Assembly: GCA_024401295.1 (NCBI GenBank)
Contig: JAKSLG010000006.1
Span: 54,768-118,767 of the forward strand
Reading direction: 5' to 3'
DNA length: 64,000 nucleotides
Source of the DNA: Bacteroidales bacterium
Lineage (GTDB): Bacteria > Bacteroidota > Bacteroidia > Bacteroidales > Marinilabiliaceae
In this document: positions 9,622 to 19,407 of the stretch, piece by piece
Position numbering within the stretch: position 1 is the first letter of the stretch
How the letters are laid out: each line of letters starts with the position of its first letter
Made by a program: the position numbers and the translations under genes
The notes under the pieces: model-generated
Database searches by the model: none
Told to the model about the DNA's origin: nothing
The model's input: the letters and a program-made list of their open reading frames with translations, nothing else

Positions 9622-11652
9622 ATGAGTAAATCATTGAAAATCATATATTTCATCACATGCGCGTTATTGTTGGCAAGTTGTAACAAAGAGAGTCACATCG
9701 TGCTACCAAAAATCATTTCTGACGGAATGATTATACAACAGAACTCGCAGATGACCTTCTGGGGCAAGGCATTGCCTGGATCGCGCATTACAATTAGAAC
9801 GGACTGGGACATCAGTGTCACAGCTACGGCTTCTATTGACAGCATGTGGGAAGCGCAATTTCCAACCATCGCAGCCGACAACAAGAAGCACCAGATTTCT
9901 TTGACCACGTCAGACACAGCAATTGTCATCAACGACATTCTTTTGGGAGAAGTATGGCTGGCATCTGGCCAAACAAATATGATCATGCCGCTTGAAGGCA
10001 TAGCAGGAAGCCCTGTTGACGGCAGCAAAGAGGCTATTGCCTACGCCAACGACGATGAATTGCGTTTCTTCATAGTTGATGAAAAGATTAGCTGGAACAA
10101 GGAGTTCAACTCTTCTGGATCATGGCAGAAAACCACACCAAACACTGCGAGGAAATTCAGCGCCACGGCATATTTCTATGCGCAGATGCTACGAGACAGT
10201 TTAAAAGTTCCTGTCGGCATCATAGAGGCGGCTCGAGGAGCAACAACCTGTGAAGCATGGGCAAGCGACACTCAACTCAAGAACAGCGTGGATTTCGGCT
10301 ACAAGATGAGCGACTTGAACGCATTGTGCAAAGAAATGGAGGTCTTCAACGAATGGTACAACTCATTCCCCCACATCGAAATACAAGGACGAGACTCTCA
10401 CGAATCGAGACTCTTGGCTATTTCCGTTGATGACGAGTTTGCAACGCTCTCGATGCCACAATGCGATTCATGGAATGAAATGACACTGCCTTGTTATTGG
10501 ACAGACACTCCACTTGGCAACTTCGATGGAGTCGCTTGGTTTGTCAAGAAAATCGTCGTCCCTTCAAAGTGGATCGGTCAAGATTTAACGCTTTATTTAG
10601 GTGTCATCGATGATTGTGACAGAACATATGTCAACGGCGTTTGTGTTGGTGCACACGACAAGACCCGTCAGTATGCCGAGCCTCGAATCTATACTGTTCC
10701 AGGGAAACTCATAACAAGCAACAATGTCACTATTGCCGTCAGAGTCATTGACACTGGTGGAAATGGAGGATTTGGTGGTTGCGAAGGCGGGCTTCGCATT
10801 CAAAAGGACAAGAAAGATGCTATTTCACTAAATGGAGAATGGAAATATCGTCCTGCGGGCGAATTCCACGATGGCAAGTTCGCTATGTTCGATCCAGTCA
10901 ACGACGTATATTCGCATCGTCCGTACCCGACAGAGATGCTCACACGCATGTCACCTGCATCGGCATATTATGGAATGATTTATCCGATCCAAAATTATGC
11001 GATTGCTGGTGTCATCTGGTTGCAAGGCGAAGCCAATGCAGGCTACGCGACACAATATCGCGATGTGTTGCCGCTGACAATAAAGACCTTCAGAGAAGCC
11101 TTCCGAAACGAGAAGATGCCATTCTACTTTGGCCAGCTCTCTAATTGGCGCTACATGAACGGCGCTGAGCTCGGGAACATGCGTGAGGCCCAGCGACAAG
11201 TTGCGGAAACGACTGACTACTGCGAAATGTTCTCGGCACTCGATTTGGGCACATGCGACGACATACACTACAGCAACAAGAGAGCCGCTGGTGAGCGATT
11301 TGCGAGGCTGGCTCTCAACAAGCATTACGGATTTAAGGATATTGTTGCATCAGGTCCTGTACTTTCAAAATTCGAGACTCATAATCAGCATGTCTTGCTC
11401 ACCTTTGACAATGCGAAAGAACTGATTATAGACGACAAAAAACCAGGACAATTTGAGGTCGCCGGCGAAGATCTCGAATTCTTCCCGGCTGCTGCTGTTG
11501 CCAAAGGCAATACATTGATGATGTTCTCGCATGCCGTTCCGCGTCCAAAGCATGTACGCTATGCATACGACAATTGCGCAGAAGCTACGTTGTTCAACGA
11601 AGAGGGTTTGCCTGCAGAAACTTTCATGCTCATTCCTCAGCTTGAAGACTAG
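9622..11652 (+). CDS. Sialate O-acetylesterase-like SGNH lipoprotein with Thr at the nucleophile position
   Basis: A 676-residue exported protein with a lipobox (LLLASC, Cys near 20). Family signatures are an N-terminal beta-sandwich beginning LPKIISDGMIIQQ, the block-I sequence LLGEVWLASGQTNM, a GH2-like jelly-roll insertion (about 275-400), the block WLQGEANAGYATQYR, and a C-terminal DDIHYSNK carrying the catalytic His. Known relatives remove acetyl groups from sialic acid or plant glycans. Here the motif normally read GQSNM is GQTNM, so residue 118, the expected nucleophile, is Thr. Activity may be altered or lost. It is monocistronic with its own promoter. Confidence 0.75.
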   Translation: MSKSLKIIYFITCALLLASCNKESHIVLPKIISDGMIIQQNSQMTFWGKALPGSRITIRTDWDISVTATASIDSMWEAQFPTIAADNKKHQISLTTSDTAIVINDILLGEVWLASGQTNMIMPLEGIAGSPVDGSKEAIAYANDDELRFFIVDEKISWNKEFNSSGSWQKTTPNTARKFSATAYFYAQMLRDSLKVPVGIIEAARGATTCEAWASDTQLKNSVDFGYKMSDLNALCKEMEVFNEWYNSFPHIEIQGRDSHESRLLAISVDDEFATLSMPQCDSWNEMTLPCYWTDTPLGNFDGVAWFVKKIVVPSKWIGQDLTLYLGVIDDCDRTYVNGVCVGAHDKTRQYAEPRIYTVPGKLITSNNVTIAVRVIDTGGNGGFGGCEGGLRIQKDKKDAISLNGEWKYRPAGEFHDGKFAMFDPVNDVYSHRPYPTEMLTRMSPASAYYGMIYPIQNYAIAGVIWLQGEANAGYATQYRDVLPLTIKTFREAFRNEKMPFYFGQLSNWRYMNGAELGNMREAQRQVAETTDYCEMFSALDLGTCDDIHYSNKRAAGERFARLALNKHYGFKDIVASGPVLSKFETHNQHVLLTFDNAKELIIDDKKPGQFEVAGEDLEFFPAAAVAKGNTLMMFSHAVPRPKHVRYAYDNCAEATLFNEEGLPAETFMLIPQLED

Positions 11653-11705
11653 GAGAAAAGAGACAAAGACGATAAAGAATTTTCGAGTTATAAAAATATA
11701 AATCG

Positions 11706-11738
11706 TTTGCTTATTCCGCAGATGTAAATTAATTTTGC
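11706..11738 (+). promoter_or_regulatory. Promoter for pgk
   Basis: TTTG at 11706-11709, a 20-base spacer, and TAATTTTGC at 11730-11738. It is a full match to the Bacteroidetes consensus, 42 bases before the ATG. Confidence 0.8.
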
Positions 11739-11780
11739 AACATAAGAAAATTACATAAAAATCATAAACAAAACAAAGTC

Positions 11781-13064
11781 ATGATCTTAATTGACAACTA
11801 CAACTTCAAGGGCCAGAAGGCTATCGTACGCGTAGACTTCAATGTACCTTTGAACAAGGAAACTGGCGCAGTTTCTGACGACACACGTATCCGTGGTGCT
11901 CTCCCAACAATCAAGAAGATTATCGAAGATGGCGGTGCAGCAATCCTCATGAGCCACATGGGCAAGCCAAAGAACGTAAACCCACAGGAAGGCGATGCAA
12001 AGTTCTCTTTGAAGCAGATCATCTCTGCTATCGAGAAGTACACAAAGGATTTCGGTGTTGCTTCAATCAAGTTCGCAGACGACGCTGCTAATGCAGCTCA
12101 GGCAGCAAAAGACCTCAAGATGGGCGAAATTCTCCTCCTCCAGAACCTCCGCTACTATGCAGAAGAAGAGGGCAAGCCACGTGGCATTGAGAAGGACGAT
12201 CCTAAGTTCGACGAGGCTAAGAAGGCAATGAAGGAGTCACAGAAGAAGTTCGCTAAGACTCTTGCTTCTTACGCTGAAGTTTACGTAAACGACGCATTCG
12301 GTACAGCTCACCGTAAGCACGCTTCTACAGCTGTTATCGCTGACGAGTTCGCAGACGACAAGAAGATGTTCGGCTTCCTTATCAACAAGGAGCTCAAGGC
12401 TATGGATGGCGTTCTCGCAGCTCCTAAGGCTGGCTTCACTGCTATCATGGGTGGTTCTAAGGTTTCTGACAAGATCAACATCATCACTAACCTCCTCGAC
12501 CGTGTTGAGAACCTCATCATCGGTGGTGGTATGGCATATACATTCGTTAAGGCACAGGGCGGCCAGATCGGTAACTCACTCTGTGAGGCTGACAAGCTCG
12601 ACCTTGCTCTCGATATCATCGCTAAGGCTAAGGCTAAGGGTGTTAACCTCCTCCTCCCAGTTGATGCTATCAACGCTGACAAGTTCGACAAGGACGCAGC
12701 TACTAACGAATCAGCAATCGACCAGACTCCAGACGGCTGGATGGGTCTCGACATCGCTTCTAAGTCTATCAAGAACTTCCAGAACGTAATCGAGAACTCT
12801 AAGACTCTCATCTGGAATGGTCCTATGGGCGTATTCGAGTTCGACAAGTTCGCTGCTGGTACTACTGCTATCGCAAAGGCTGTTGCTGCTGCAACTGCTA
12901 AGGGTGCTTACTCACTCATCGGTGGTGGTGACTCAGTTGCTGCTATCAACAAGAACAACCTCGCTGATAAGGTTTCTTACGTATCAACAGGTGGTGGTGC
13001 TATGCTCGAGTACATGGAAGGCAAGGTTCTCCCAGGTATCGCAGCTATCCGTGGCGACAAGTAA
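11781..13064 (+). CDS. pgk: Phosphoglycerate kinase
   Basis: A 427-residue glycolytic enzyme that transfers phosphate from 1,3-bisphosphoglycerate to ADP. The N-terminal substrate motif is [10 protein letters not shown], the central [10 protein letters not shown] is present, and the nucleotide-binding loop near the C terminus is IGGGDSVAA with [10 protein letters not shown]. Third-position choice is strongly biased (CTC, AAG, GTT, GCT) compared with neighbours, as expected of a highly expressed gene. A consensus promoter precedes it and a very strong terminator follows. Confidence 0.97.
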   Translation: MILIDNYNFKGQKAIVRVDFNVPLNKETGAVSDDTRIRGALPTIKKIIEDGGAAILMSHMGKPKNVNPQEGDAKFSLKQIISAIEKYTKDFGVASIKFADDAANAAQAAKDLKMGEILLLQNLRYYAEEEGKPRGIEKDDPKFDEAKKAMKESQKKFAKTLASYAEVYVNDAFGTAHRKHASTAVIADEFADDKKMFGFLINKELKAMDGVLAAPKAGFTAIMGGSKVSDKINIITNLLDRVENLIIGGGMAYTFVKAQGGQIGNSLCEADKLDLALDIIAKAKAKGVNLLLPVDAINADKFDKDAATNESAIDQTPDGWMGLDIASKSIKNFQNVIENSKTLIWNGPMGVFEFDKFAAGTTAIAKAVAAATAKGAYSLIGGGDSVAAINKNNLADKVSYVSTGGGAMLEYMEGKVLPGIAAIRGDK

Positions 13065-13090
13065 TCAGGAATTATAATATCCTACAATAA

Positions 13091-13132
13091 AAAACCGGTG
13101 AGTGTCAATGACATTCACCGGTTTTGTTTTTT
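13091..13132 (+). terminator. Terminator after pgk
   Basis: A 16-base stem (AAAACCGGTGAGTGTC paired with GACATTCACCGGTTTT, one G-U) with an AAT loop, followed by TGTTTTTT. It is one of the strongest hairpins in the window. Confidence 0.9.
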
Positions 13133-13176
13133 AGATCGAAAAGAAATTGTCCCTGCCAAGAGGAACTATATATTCT

Positions 13177-13947
13177 TTATTTTTTGCGAACCATCTCGCC
13201 GTTGCTATAAACCTCTATGTAGTTGAGCGTAACGCCATCTGATTTATAGACATATCGCTCGCCATTCTTGAGTTCGCCCTTAACAAATTCACCTTTTCTT
13301 TCAACTTTACCCTTTGCATTGAAAAGCGTAAAGTTGCCCGTTCCCGTAAAGATACGAGGAGTTGAAGATTCCGATGATTCGACAGTGATTTCGACAGCAC
13401 TGACGAACTTGCCGTCTTCGCCATAGTTTCTCTCAAGGATTTTATGACCAGCATCATCGTATGCTGTCAAAACGCCTTTTATCTTTCCGGCATCCCAAAC
13501 GCCGTCGTACATGACCTTGCCATTCTCGTGATAATAAATCTGACGGCCTTGACGACGTCCTTTATTGTCATAGACAAACTGGCACGCCTTGCCACCATTA
13601 GAGTTATATCGAGTGTATTCGCCTTCCCAATGATCGACATTCCAATAGCCTTGTTCAGTCACAGTGCCTTTGTCGTCATAGAAAACTGCTTCGCCACGAG
13701 CTTTTCCAGCTATATATGTGATTTTGCTTCGGACTTCACCTTCCATGCCATAGGAAATCCATACGCCATCTTTCTTTCCATCGACGTATGATCCTTCATC
13801 GATTTTGCCTTGCTTTCCTTCAACGCGCCACTTTCCTTGACGGACGCCATCAACAAGCTTATTCGGGGCTTCGGACGCAGACTGCTGTGCCCACATTTGA
13901 GAGCAAACCAGCGTTGATGCGAATAGTAAAAAAGTCAAATTCTTCAT
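13177..13947 (-). CDS. Secreted YwqK/MORN-like repeat protein
   Basis: The start at 13947 gives 256 residues with a signal peptide (MKNLTFLLFASTLVCSQMWA). An upstream in-frame ATG at 13989 would add a charged extension ahead of the signal and lies upstream of a -7 element, so I reject it. The mature protein is a chain of about ten short repeats of the type G-x-(W/Y)-x(4)-G, e.g. GKKDGVWISYGMEGEV and GKARGEAVFYDDKGTV, seen in YwqK and MORN proteins. These repeats are common in secreted Bacteroidetes proteins; YwqK is annotated as antitoxin-like in Bacillus but that role is not implied here. Monocistronic. Confidence 0.65.
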   Translation of the reverse strand: MKNLTFLLFASTLVCSQMWAQQSASEAPNKLVDGVRQGKWRVEGKQGKIDEGSYVDGKKDGVWISYGMEGEVRSKITYIAGKARGEAVFYDDKGTVTEQGYWNVDHWEGEYTRYNSNGGKACQFVYDNKGRRQGRQIYYHENGKVMYDGVWDAGKIKGVLTAYDDAGHKILERNYGEDGKFVSAVEITVESSESSTPRIFTGTGNFTLFNAKGKVERKGEFVKGELKNGERYVYKSDGVTLNYIEVYSNGEMVRKK

Positions 13948-13967
13948 AAGCCATGCCAATTTTAGCT

Positions 13968-13975
13968 CAAAGTTA
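13968..13975 (-). promoter_or_regulatory. Promoter -7 element for the MORN-like gene
   Basis: Minus-strand TAACTTTG, 20 bases upstream of the ATG at 13947. It supports that start. No ideal -33 element was found. Confidence 0.45.
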
Positions 13976-14096
13976 TAAAAAGTTTCCATTCATATGATGG
14001 TCTTAGAGGAATTTTCTAACAAATATTCATTGTTTTGACATTACAAAGCACTAATTTTGAGTTTGGAAGTTTACGCAGCATTAGCAACTTAGAAAA

Positions 14097-14966
14097 ATGG
14101 CAGGAGACAAGACATCCAGATGGCGTCGCAAACTGCGACTGGCGATAATAGTAGACAAGTCATTCGAAGAATTATTTTCGATAAGATTCAACCTTGTCAC
14201 ACTGTTTTTCATTGTCAGTGCTCTTGTTATCATGCTGATTGGAGCTATCACGTATCTGATTGCCTTCACGGGATTGCGTGAATACATTCCGGGTTATCCA
14301 AGCGGCGAAGAGCGACGCATGGTCATGAACAATCTGCAAAGGGTCGATTCGCTGATTGTTGAGGTGAGACTGCGCGATGCACTGCTGACAAATATGCGTC
14401 AGGTGATTGCCGGAGAGATGCCAATGGACGCGTTCAATTCCGATTCTGTAGCAGAGGCTACGCGCCTGGAGCACAACAACATAGCACAACTATTCCAGAA
14501 ATCAAAGACCGACAGCATTTTCCGCACACAAGTTGAATCTGACGATAATTTCAACGTTGATGCCAAAAAGGAGTCGACGAACACGCAACTTGAGATGATG
14601 TTCCTTTTCCCACCTATGAAGGGTATCGTTTCTGATAAATTCGGCGAGAAAAACGCGCATTTCGGCGTAGATATTCTTGGTGCGGAAGGCACGAGAGTTT
14701 CGAGCATATTGGACGGCACCGTCATTTTTGCAGACTGGACTGTCGAGACAGGATATGTCATTGAGATTCAGCATGATAATCAGATTATTTCGATATACAA
14801 ACACAATGGCCGACTGCTAAAGAAGCCTGGACAGCGAGTGTCGGCAGGCGAGGCCATTGCAATGGTTGGAAATTCCGGTTCGATGACGACAGGACCGCAT
14901 CTTCACTTTGAATTGTGGTATTCGGGTGTGCCTTTGAATCCGGAGAATTATATTTCGTTTGAATAG
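14097..14966 (+). CDS. M23 family metallopeptidase, membrane-anchored (LytM-like)
   Basis: A 289-residue protein: a basic N terminus (SRWRRKLRL), one transmembrane helix (about 38-60), an extracytoplasmic linker with coiled-coil character, and a C-terminal LytM/M23 domain from about 180. Zinc ligands are visible as HFGVD (first His and Asp) and the GPHLHFELW motif. Such proteins cleave peptidoglycan cross-bridges or activate amidases in the periplasm. Its TAG stop is followed directly by the dxr ATG with no gap, so the two are translationally linked. It leads a cell-envelope gene run continuing to 21338. Confidence 0.88.
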   Translation: MAGDKTSRWRRKLRLAIIVDKSFEELFSIRFNLVTLFFIVSALVIMLIGAITYLIAFTGLREYIPGYPSGEERRMVMNNLQRVDSLIVEVRLRDALLTNMRQVIAGEMPMDAFNSDSVAEATRLEHNNIAQLFQKSKTDSIFRTQVESDDNFNVDAKKESTNTQLEMMFLFPPMKGIVSDKFGEKNAHFGVDILGAEGTRVSSILDGTVIFADWTVETGYVIEIQHDNQIISIYKHNGRLLKKPGQRVSAGEAIAMVGNSGSMTTGPHLHFELWYSGVPLNPENYISFE

Positions 14967-16130
14967 ATGAAGAGATTAGCGATATTTGGCTCGACAGGTT
15001 CGATCGGAACCCAGGCTCTCGACGTTGTTGCAATGCATAGCGATATGTTCTGCGTCGAGGCGTTGACGGCAAACAACAATGTAGAACTGCTTGCAGAGCA
15101 GGCATTGAAATTCCGTCCGAAAGTTGTCGTTATAGCCAACGAACAGAAGCGTGTAGAACTTGCAGAGAGACTTCGCGGAACCAACATAGAAGTGATGGCC
15201 GGCGAAAAGGCTATCTGCGATATAGCCTCAATGGAAACCGTTGACACAGTGCTTGTTGCGCTCGTAGGCTTCAGCGGTCTCCGTCCTACTAAATGTGCTA
15301 TTGACGCTGGAAAGACAATCGCACTTGCGAACAAGGAGACACTTGTTGTCGCCGGTGAATACATCATGGGCAGCGCGAAAGAAAAAGGTGTCAGCATACT
15401 ACCTGTTGACTCTGAACATTCGGCAATTTTCCAGTGTCTGAACGGCGAACGTCATCTTGAGCCTAAGAAGATCATCCTGACAGCGTCCGGAGGCCCTTTC
15501 AGAGGCAAGACGCGAGAAGATTTGAAAGATGTCACGCCAGCCGCTGCCTTGAAGCATCCTAACTGGAGCATGGGCGCTAAAGTCACTATCGATTCGGCAT
15601 CGCTGATGAACAAAGGGTTGGAATCGATTGAAGCAAAATGGCTTTTCGACGTAACGCCAGACAAGATTGAAATTGTCGTTCACCCACAATCAGTGGTTCA
15701 TTCTTTGGTCGAGTTTTCAGATGGTTCGATAAAGGCTCAGATCGGCGAGCCTGACATGCGCCTTCCAATTCAATATGCGCTTACATTCCCAGACCGCGTT
15801 GCATCGCCCGTGAAGCCATTCGACTTCATGAATCATGGTTCATGGACATTTGAAAAAGCTGACCGAGAGACATTCCGCAACCTCGACATTACATTCAAGG
15901 CAATGACAGAAGGCGGTAATCTGCCATGTATGATGAATGGTGCAAATGAAATTGCCGTTGCCGAATTCCTGAAGGGCAACCTGCCATTCCTCAGCATGCC
16001 AGATGTTATTGAAGAGACAATGTCTCGATGCACACGACTGAATACACCAACTTTCGAAGATTATTTTGAGACCGACAAAGAGGCACGTCGCATTGCACGT
16101 GAATACATCGGCTCATTCACAAAGAGATAA
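14967..16130 (+). CDS. dxr: 1-deoxy-D-xylulose 5-phosphate reductoisomerase
   Basis: A 387-residue enzyme of the usual length. The NADPH-binding start is LAIFGSTGSIGTQALDV. Metal and substrate motifs are LPVDSEHSAIFQ, ILTASGGPF and the loop NWSMGAKVTIDSASLMNKG. It makes 2-C-methyl-erythritol 4-phosphate in the non-mevalonate isoprenoid pathway, feeding undecaprenyl phosphate and menaquinone. The start touches the M23 stop, and its TAA overlaps the ATG of the next gene by one base (TAATG), so all three appear co-translated. Confidence 0.97.
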   Translation: MKRLAIFGSTGSIGTQALDVVAMHSDMFCVEALTANNNVELLAEQALKFRPKVVVIANEQKRVELAERLRGTNIEVMAGEKAICDIASMETVDTVLVALVGFSGLRPTKCAIDAGKTIALANKETLVVAGEYIMGSAKEKGVSILPVDSEHSAIFQCLNGERHLEPKKIILTASGGPFRGKTREDLKDVTPAAALKHPNWSMGAKVTIDSASLMNKGLESIEAKWLFDVTPDKIEIVVHPQSVVHSLVEFSDGSIKAQIGEPDMRLPIQYALTFPDRVASPVKPFDFMNHGSWTFEKADRETFRNLDITFKAMTEGGNLPCMMNGANEIAVAEFLKGNLPFLSMPDVIEETMSRCTRLNTPTFEDYFETDKEARRIAREYIGSFTKR

Positions 16131-19100
16131 TGCTTATGATTGGAGCAAAAAAAATCGTGTCGCTGCTGTCCGCAATGGCGATTGGCATTTCGGCTACAGC
16201 ACAAGGCAATGACGAAGTGATCGAATTGTCGGACAAATTCGAGGTTCACAACGCTACAGTTTATACCATCGACAATGGTCTGACAAGTAGCGGCGTCACT
16301 TGTATTGAGCGCGACAAAACAGGATTCATGTGGATCGGCACAAACGACGGCGTCAACTCCTTTGACGGCTATTCGTTCAAAAACTATGTGCCAGACATCA
16401 ACGACTCGACGGCCATCAGCGGACGACGAATAACCGCAATCAAAGAAATTGAGAACAACAAAATTCTCATGTCAACTGCCGATGGTGCACTATCAATCTA
16501 TGACAAACGATCACGCACGTTCTCGCCTGTCAGCATAAACGTGCCCGACAGCATAACCCATGAATTCAATGGAGCATACGGCATAGGCCTCACAAACAAG
16601 ACGATATATGTCGGATTTGGCAATTACATTCTGAAAATTGACAAAGAAACGCAGGAACAGGGTCTTATCGGAATCGACACTCGAAGAAAATTCCCAAATC
16701 TGAACATTTCAAGAATGAAATTCATTCTGCTGGAAGATGGCAGAAACATGGTTATACAACTGAACAACAGAGCATTTGGCGTTCTGAACATAGCGACAGA
16801 CGAAGTTGAAATAACACGATGGAGACAAGGCTCGATAAGTGACATTTGCGCAGCCAGTGACAACGAGTTCTATCTCTGCACAACGAATGGATTGAAAATA
16901 TACAACATCAGCACAGGCGAAATCAAGGATGCCAGCATACTTCAGAGAACTCCAGTTCAATCCATCACAAAAGATGCGGACAACAACTTATGGCTTGCAT
17001 ACGACAACAACCACTTGATGAAATGGATGCCGTCACGCAACATCACAAACGAAATTTCAAACATAGATTTCTTCCTCAACAAACAGACGACCGTCTATGG
17101 AATGATTGAAGATGAAAATCAAGTGCTTTGGATGGCAACGAGCAACACGGGCCTCATCAAACTTGATGTAAAACGTCCAAAAATCCACAATCTGCGAGTT
17201 GAAAATCCGAACATACCGAAGAACTACATCACGCACGATTTCTGTGCCATCAATGCCGATGAAGTGTGGGCAGCATGCGGAATCTATGGCATATTGAAAA
17301 TCAACACGAAAACGCACGAATCGGAACATATGAATATTCCTGAGCGAGTGACACATTCGCTATATGTTCGCAGAAACGGCGAAATCATCATAGGCACGAT
17401 GAATGGTGCATTGCGCTATACTCCAAACAGAAAAGAGCTCACCGAACCTATCGAAATAAGCGATGAGACAATCGAAAATGTTGACGGACGATGCACAATA
17501 CACTTCATGACGGAAGACTGTCTCGGCAACCTATGGTTTGCGACGCAAGTCGGTCTCTACAAATACAACGGCATGGTCGCAAAGCGCTATCCATCAGCTT
17601 CGCATGGCACCGAAAACGTAAATGTTGTCTATGAAGATGCAGAAGGAAGAATCTGGTCCGGCACAGAATCCGGTTCGTTTGTCATGGAGCCTGGCGACAG
17701 CATCTTCCACGAGACACTCGCAAAAGACATCAACAAAGGCGACAACAACTACACATATTCCTTTGCAGACAACGTCAACAGCGTATTGATCGGAACAAGT
17801 TCCGGAGTGCTTGTATATGACAAAGAGAGAAAGCAGGTTCGTCCAGCACAATTCAACAAGCAATTCGGCAATGCCACGATTTACAGCATTGTATGCGATG
17901 ACAACGGAATTATATGGATAAGCACAAATCGAGGCATCGGATACATTGATCGAAACAACAATCAGTCGTACCTTTTCAATCATCACGACGGATTGACCTT
18001 CCAAGGCAACGAATGTCACAAATTCGCAAAATACAAGGATCACATATATATTGGCAATGCCACTAACATGAATTATATCATTGCCAATCATATAAAATTC
18101 AACGATGTTCAGCCAACGCCATTCGTCAGCGACATACTCTATGGCCTGTCAGGCAAGGAGATGCAGGTGCACATGGAAAACGACACGCTGTATACCACAA
18201 AATATATGCTCAAGGCATCATTGAAGGTACACGTCGCTTCATCGGACTACACGCTGCCATCGCGCAACGAATTCATGTATAAAATCGACAATGAAGACTG
18301 GACGCACTTGACAGAAAGCAACGAAATCCTGATTTCAAGTCCGATGCCGAGCACCATAAAAGTCCAGGTCAAAGCATCGAACGGCGACAAGGTTTGGGGT
18401 GATACAATTCATACATTCTACATAAAAATCGTTCCTCCACTTTGGCTCAGCAATACGGCTATAGCGTTCTATATCATCGTATTACTTGCTGCATCATGGT
18501 TCCTCATCAATCTTCGTTTCCGCTCAATCAAGCAACGTATGAAACAGATGGAGGGAGAAGCCAGAGCCAAGAAACTCGTTGAAGCGCAACGCAACAGACT
18601 GGCAAAGCTTCATAAGGATCAGGAAGATAGTATCAGATACGCAAAACGAATACAAGAGTCACTGATGCCGCCTGCAAACGAATTTGAGCGTAATTTCAGC
18701 AAGTTGTTCGTCTTCTATATGCCAAAGGATATCGTCAGCGGCGACTTCTACAGCATATATGAACGCGACGACAAGACGTTCATTATCGCAGCCGACTGCA
18801 CAGGACACGGCGTTCCTGGAGCATTCATATCGATACTTGGAATCGACCATCTCTATAATATCATCATGCGCCAGAAAATCGATGATGCAGGACAGATTCT
18901 GACATATCTGCATCGCGATCTTCATGACACCATCTTCAGTCGAGACAGTCGCACAGAAGAATTCAACGAGGGTATGGACCTGACAATCTGCGTGGTATAT
19001 CACAAAGAAAAGAAGATAAACTTTGCCGGTGCTATGAATGACCTTTATCTGATTCGCGACAACGAAATTTTGACATATCACGGTGACAGACACTCTATCG

Positions 19101-19390
19101 GAACAAACAGCACGATGGACGAAGTTGACGAAAAGAACTATATCAGTCAAACAATTGATTGTCAGAAGGGCGATATGTTCTATATGTTCTCCGACGGATT
19201 TGTCGATCAGTTCGGTGGCCCCGAACTCAAGAAATTCAAGCATCGCCGATTCAAGCAGCTGCTTCTCTACATGCACAAGCTACCGGCTAAAGATCAAAGA
19301 AGCATGTTAAACCGACGATTTATGGAATGGAAAGGAAACAATGAACAGACCGATGACGTATCTGTTATCGGTTTTGAACCTTGGGAATAA
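16130..19390 (+). CDS. Beta-propeller sensor fused to SpoIIE-type (PP2C) phosphatase
   Basis: A 1086-residue membrane sensor. A signal peptide (to about residue 24) is followed by two seven-bladed propellers made of Reg_prop repeats such as GFMWIGTNDGVNSFDGYSF (about 35-620). Next come a Y_Y_Y-type beta-sandwich (about 640-760), one transmembrane helix (about 775-797), a coiled coil, and a C-terminal SpoIIE phosphatase with VSGDFYSIYE, DCTGHGVPGAFIS and SDGFVDQFGG. The extracytoplasmic half matches that of Bacteroidetes hybrid two-component sensors, but the output is a Ser/Thr phosphatase with no kinase. A partner-switch target (anti-sigma or antagonist) is expected but not present in the window. 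Confidence 0.82.
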   Translation: MLMIGAKKIVSLLSAMAIGISATAQGNDEVIELSDKFEVHNATVYTIDNGLTSSGVTCIERDKTGFMWIGTNDGVNSFDGYSFKNYVPDINDSTAISGRRITAIKEIENNKILMSTADGALSIYDKRSRTFSPVSINVPDSITHEFNGAYGIGLTNKTIYVGFGNYILKIDKETQEQGLIGIDTRRKFPNLNISRMKFILLEDGRNMVIQLNNRAFGVLNIATDEVEITRWRQGSISDICAASDNEFYLCTTNGLKIYNISTGEIKDASILQRTPVQSITKDADNNLWLAYDNNHLMKWMPSRNITNEISNIDFFLNKQTTVYGMIEDENQVLWMATSNTGLIKLDVKRPKIHNLRVENPNIPKNYITHDFCAINADEVWAACGIYGILKINTKTHESEHMNIPERVTHSLYVRRNGEIIIGTMNGALRYTPNRKELTEPIEISDETIENVDGRCTIHFMTEDCLGNLWFATQVGLYKYNGMVAKRYPSASHGTENVNVVYEDAEGRIWSGTESGSFVMEPGDSIFHETLAKDINKGDNNYTYSFADNVNSVLIGTSSGVLVYDKERKQVRPAQFNKQFGNATIYSIVCDDNGIIWISTNRGIGYIDRNNNQSYLFNHHDGLTFQGNECHKFAKYKDHIYIGNATNMNYIIANHIKFNDVQPTPFVSDILYGLSGKEMQVHMENDTLYTTKYMLKASLKVHVASSDYTLPSRNEFMYKIDNEDWTHLTESNEILISSPMPSTIKVQVKASNGDKVWGDTIHTFYIKIVPPLWLSNTAIAFYIIVLLAASWFLINLRFRSIKQRMKQMEGEARAKKLVEAQRNRLAKLHKDQEDSIRYAKRIQESLMPPANEFERNFSKLFVFYMPKDIVSGDFYSIYERDDKTFIIAADCTGHGVPGAFISILGIDHLYNIIMRQKIDDAGQILTYLHRDLHDTIFSRDSRTEEFNEGMDLTICVVYHKEKKINFAGAMNDLYLIRDNEILTYHGDRHSIGTNSTMDEVDEKNYISQTIDCQKGDMFYMFSDGFVDQFGGPELKKFKHRRFKQLLLYMHKLPAKDQRSMLNRRFMEWKGNNEQTDDVSVIGFEPWE

Positions 19391-19407
19391 ACTATTATTG
19401 AAAACAA

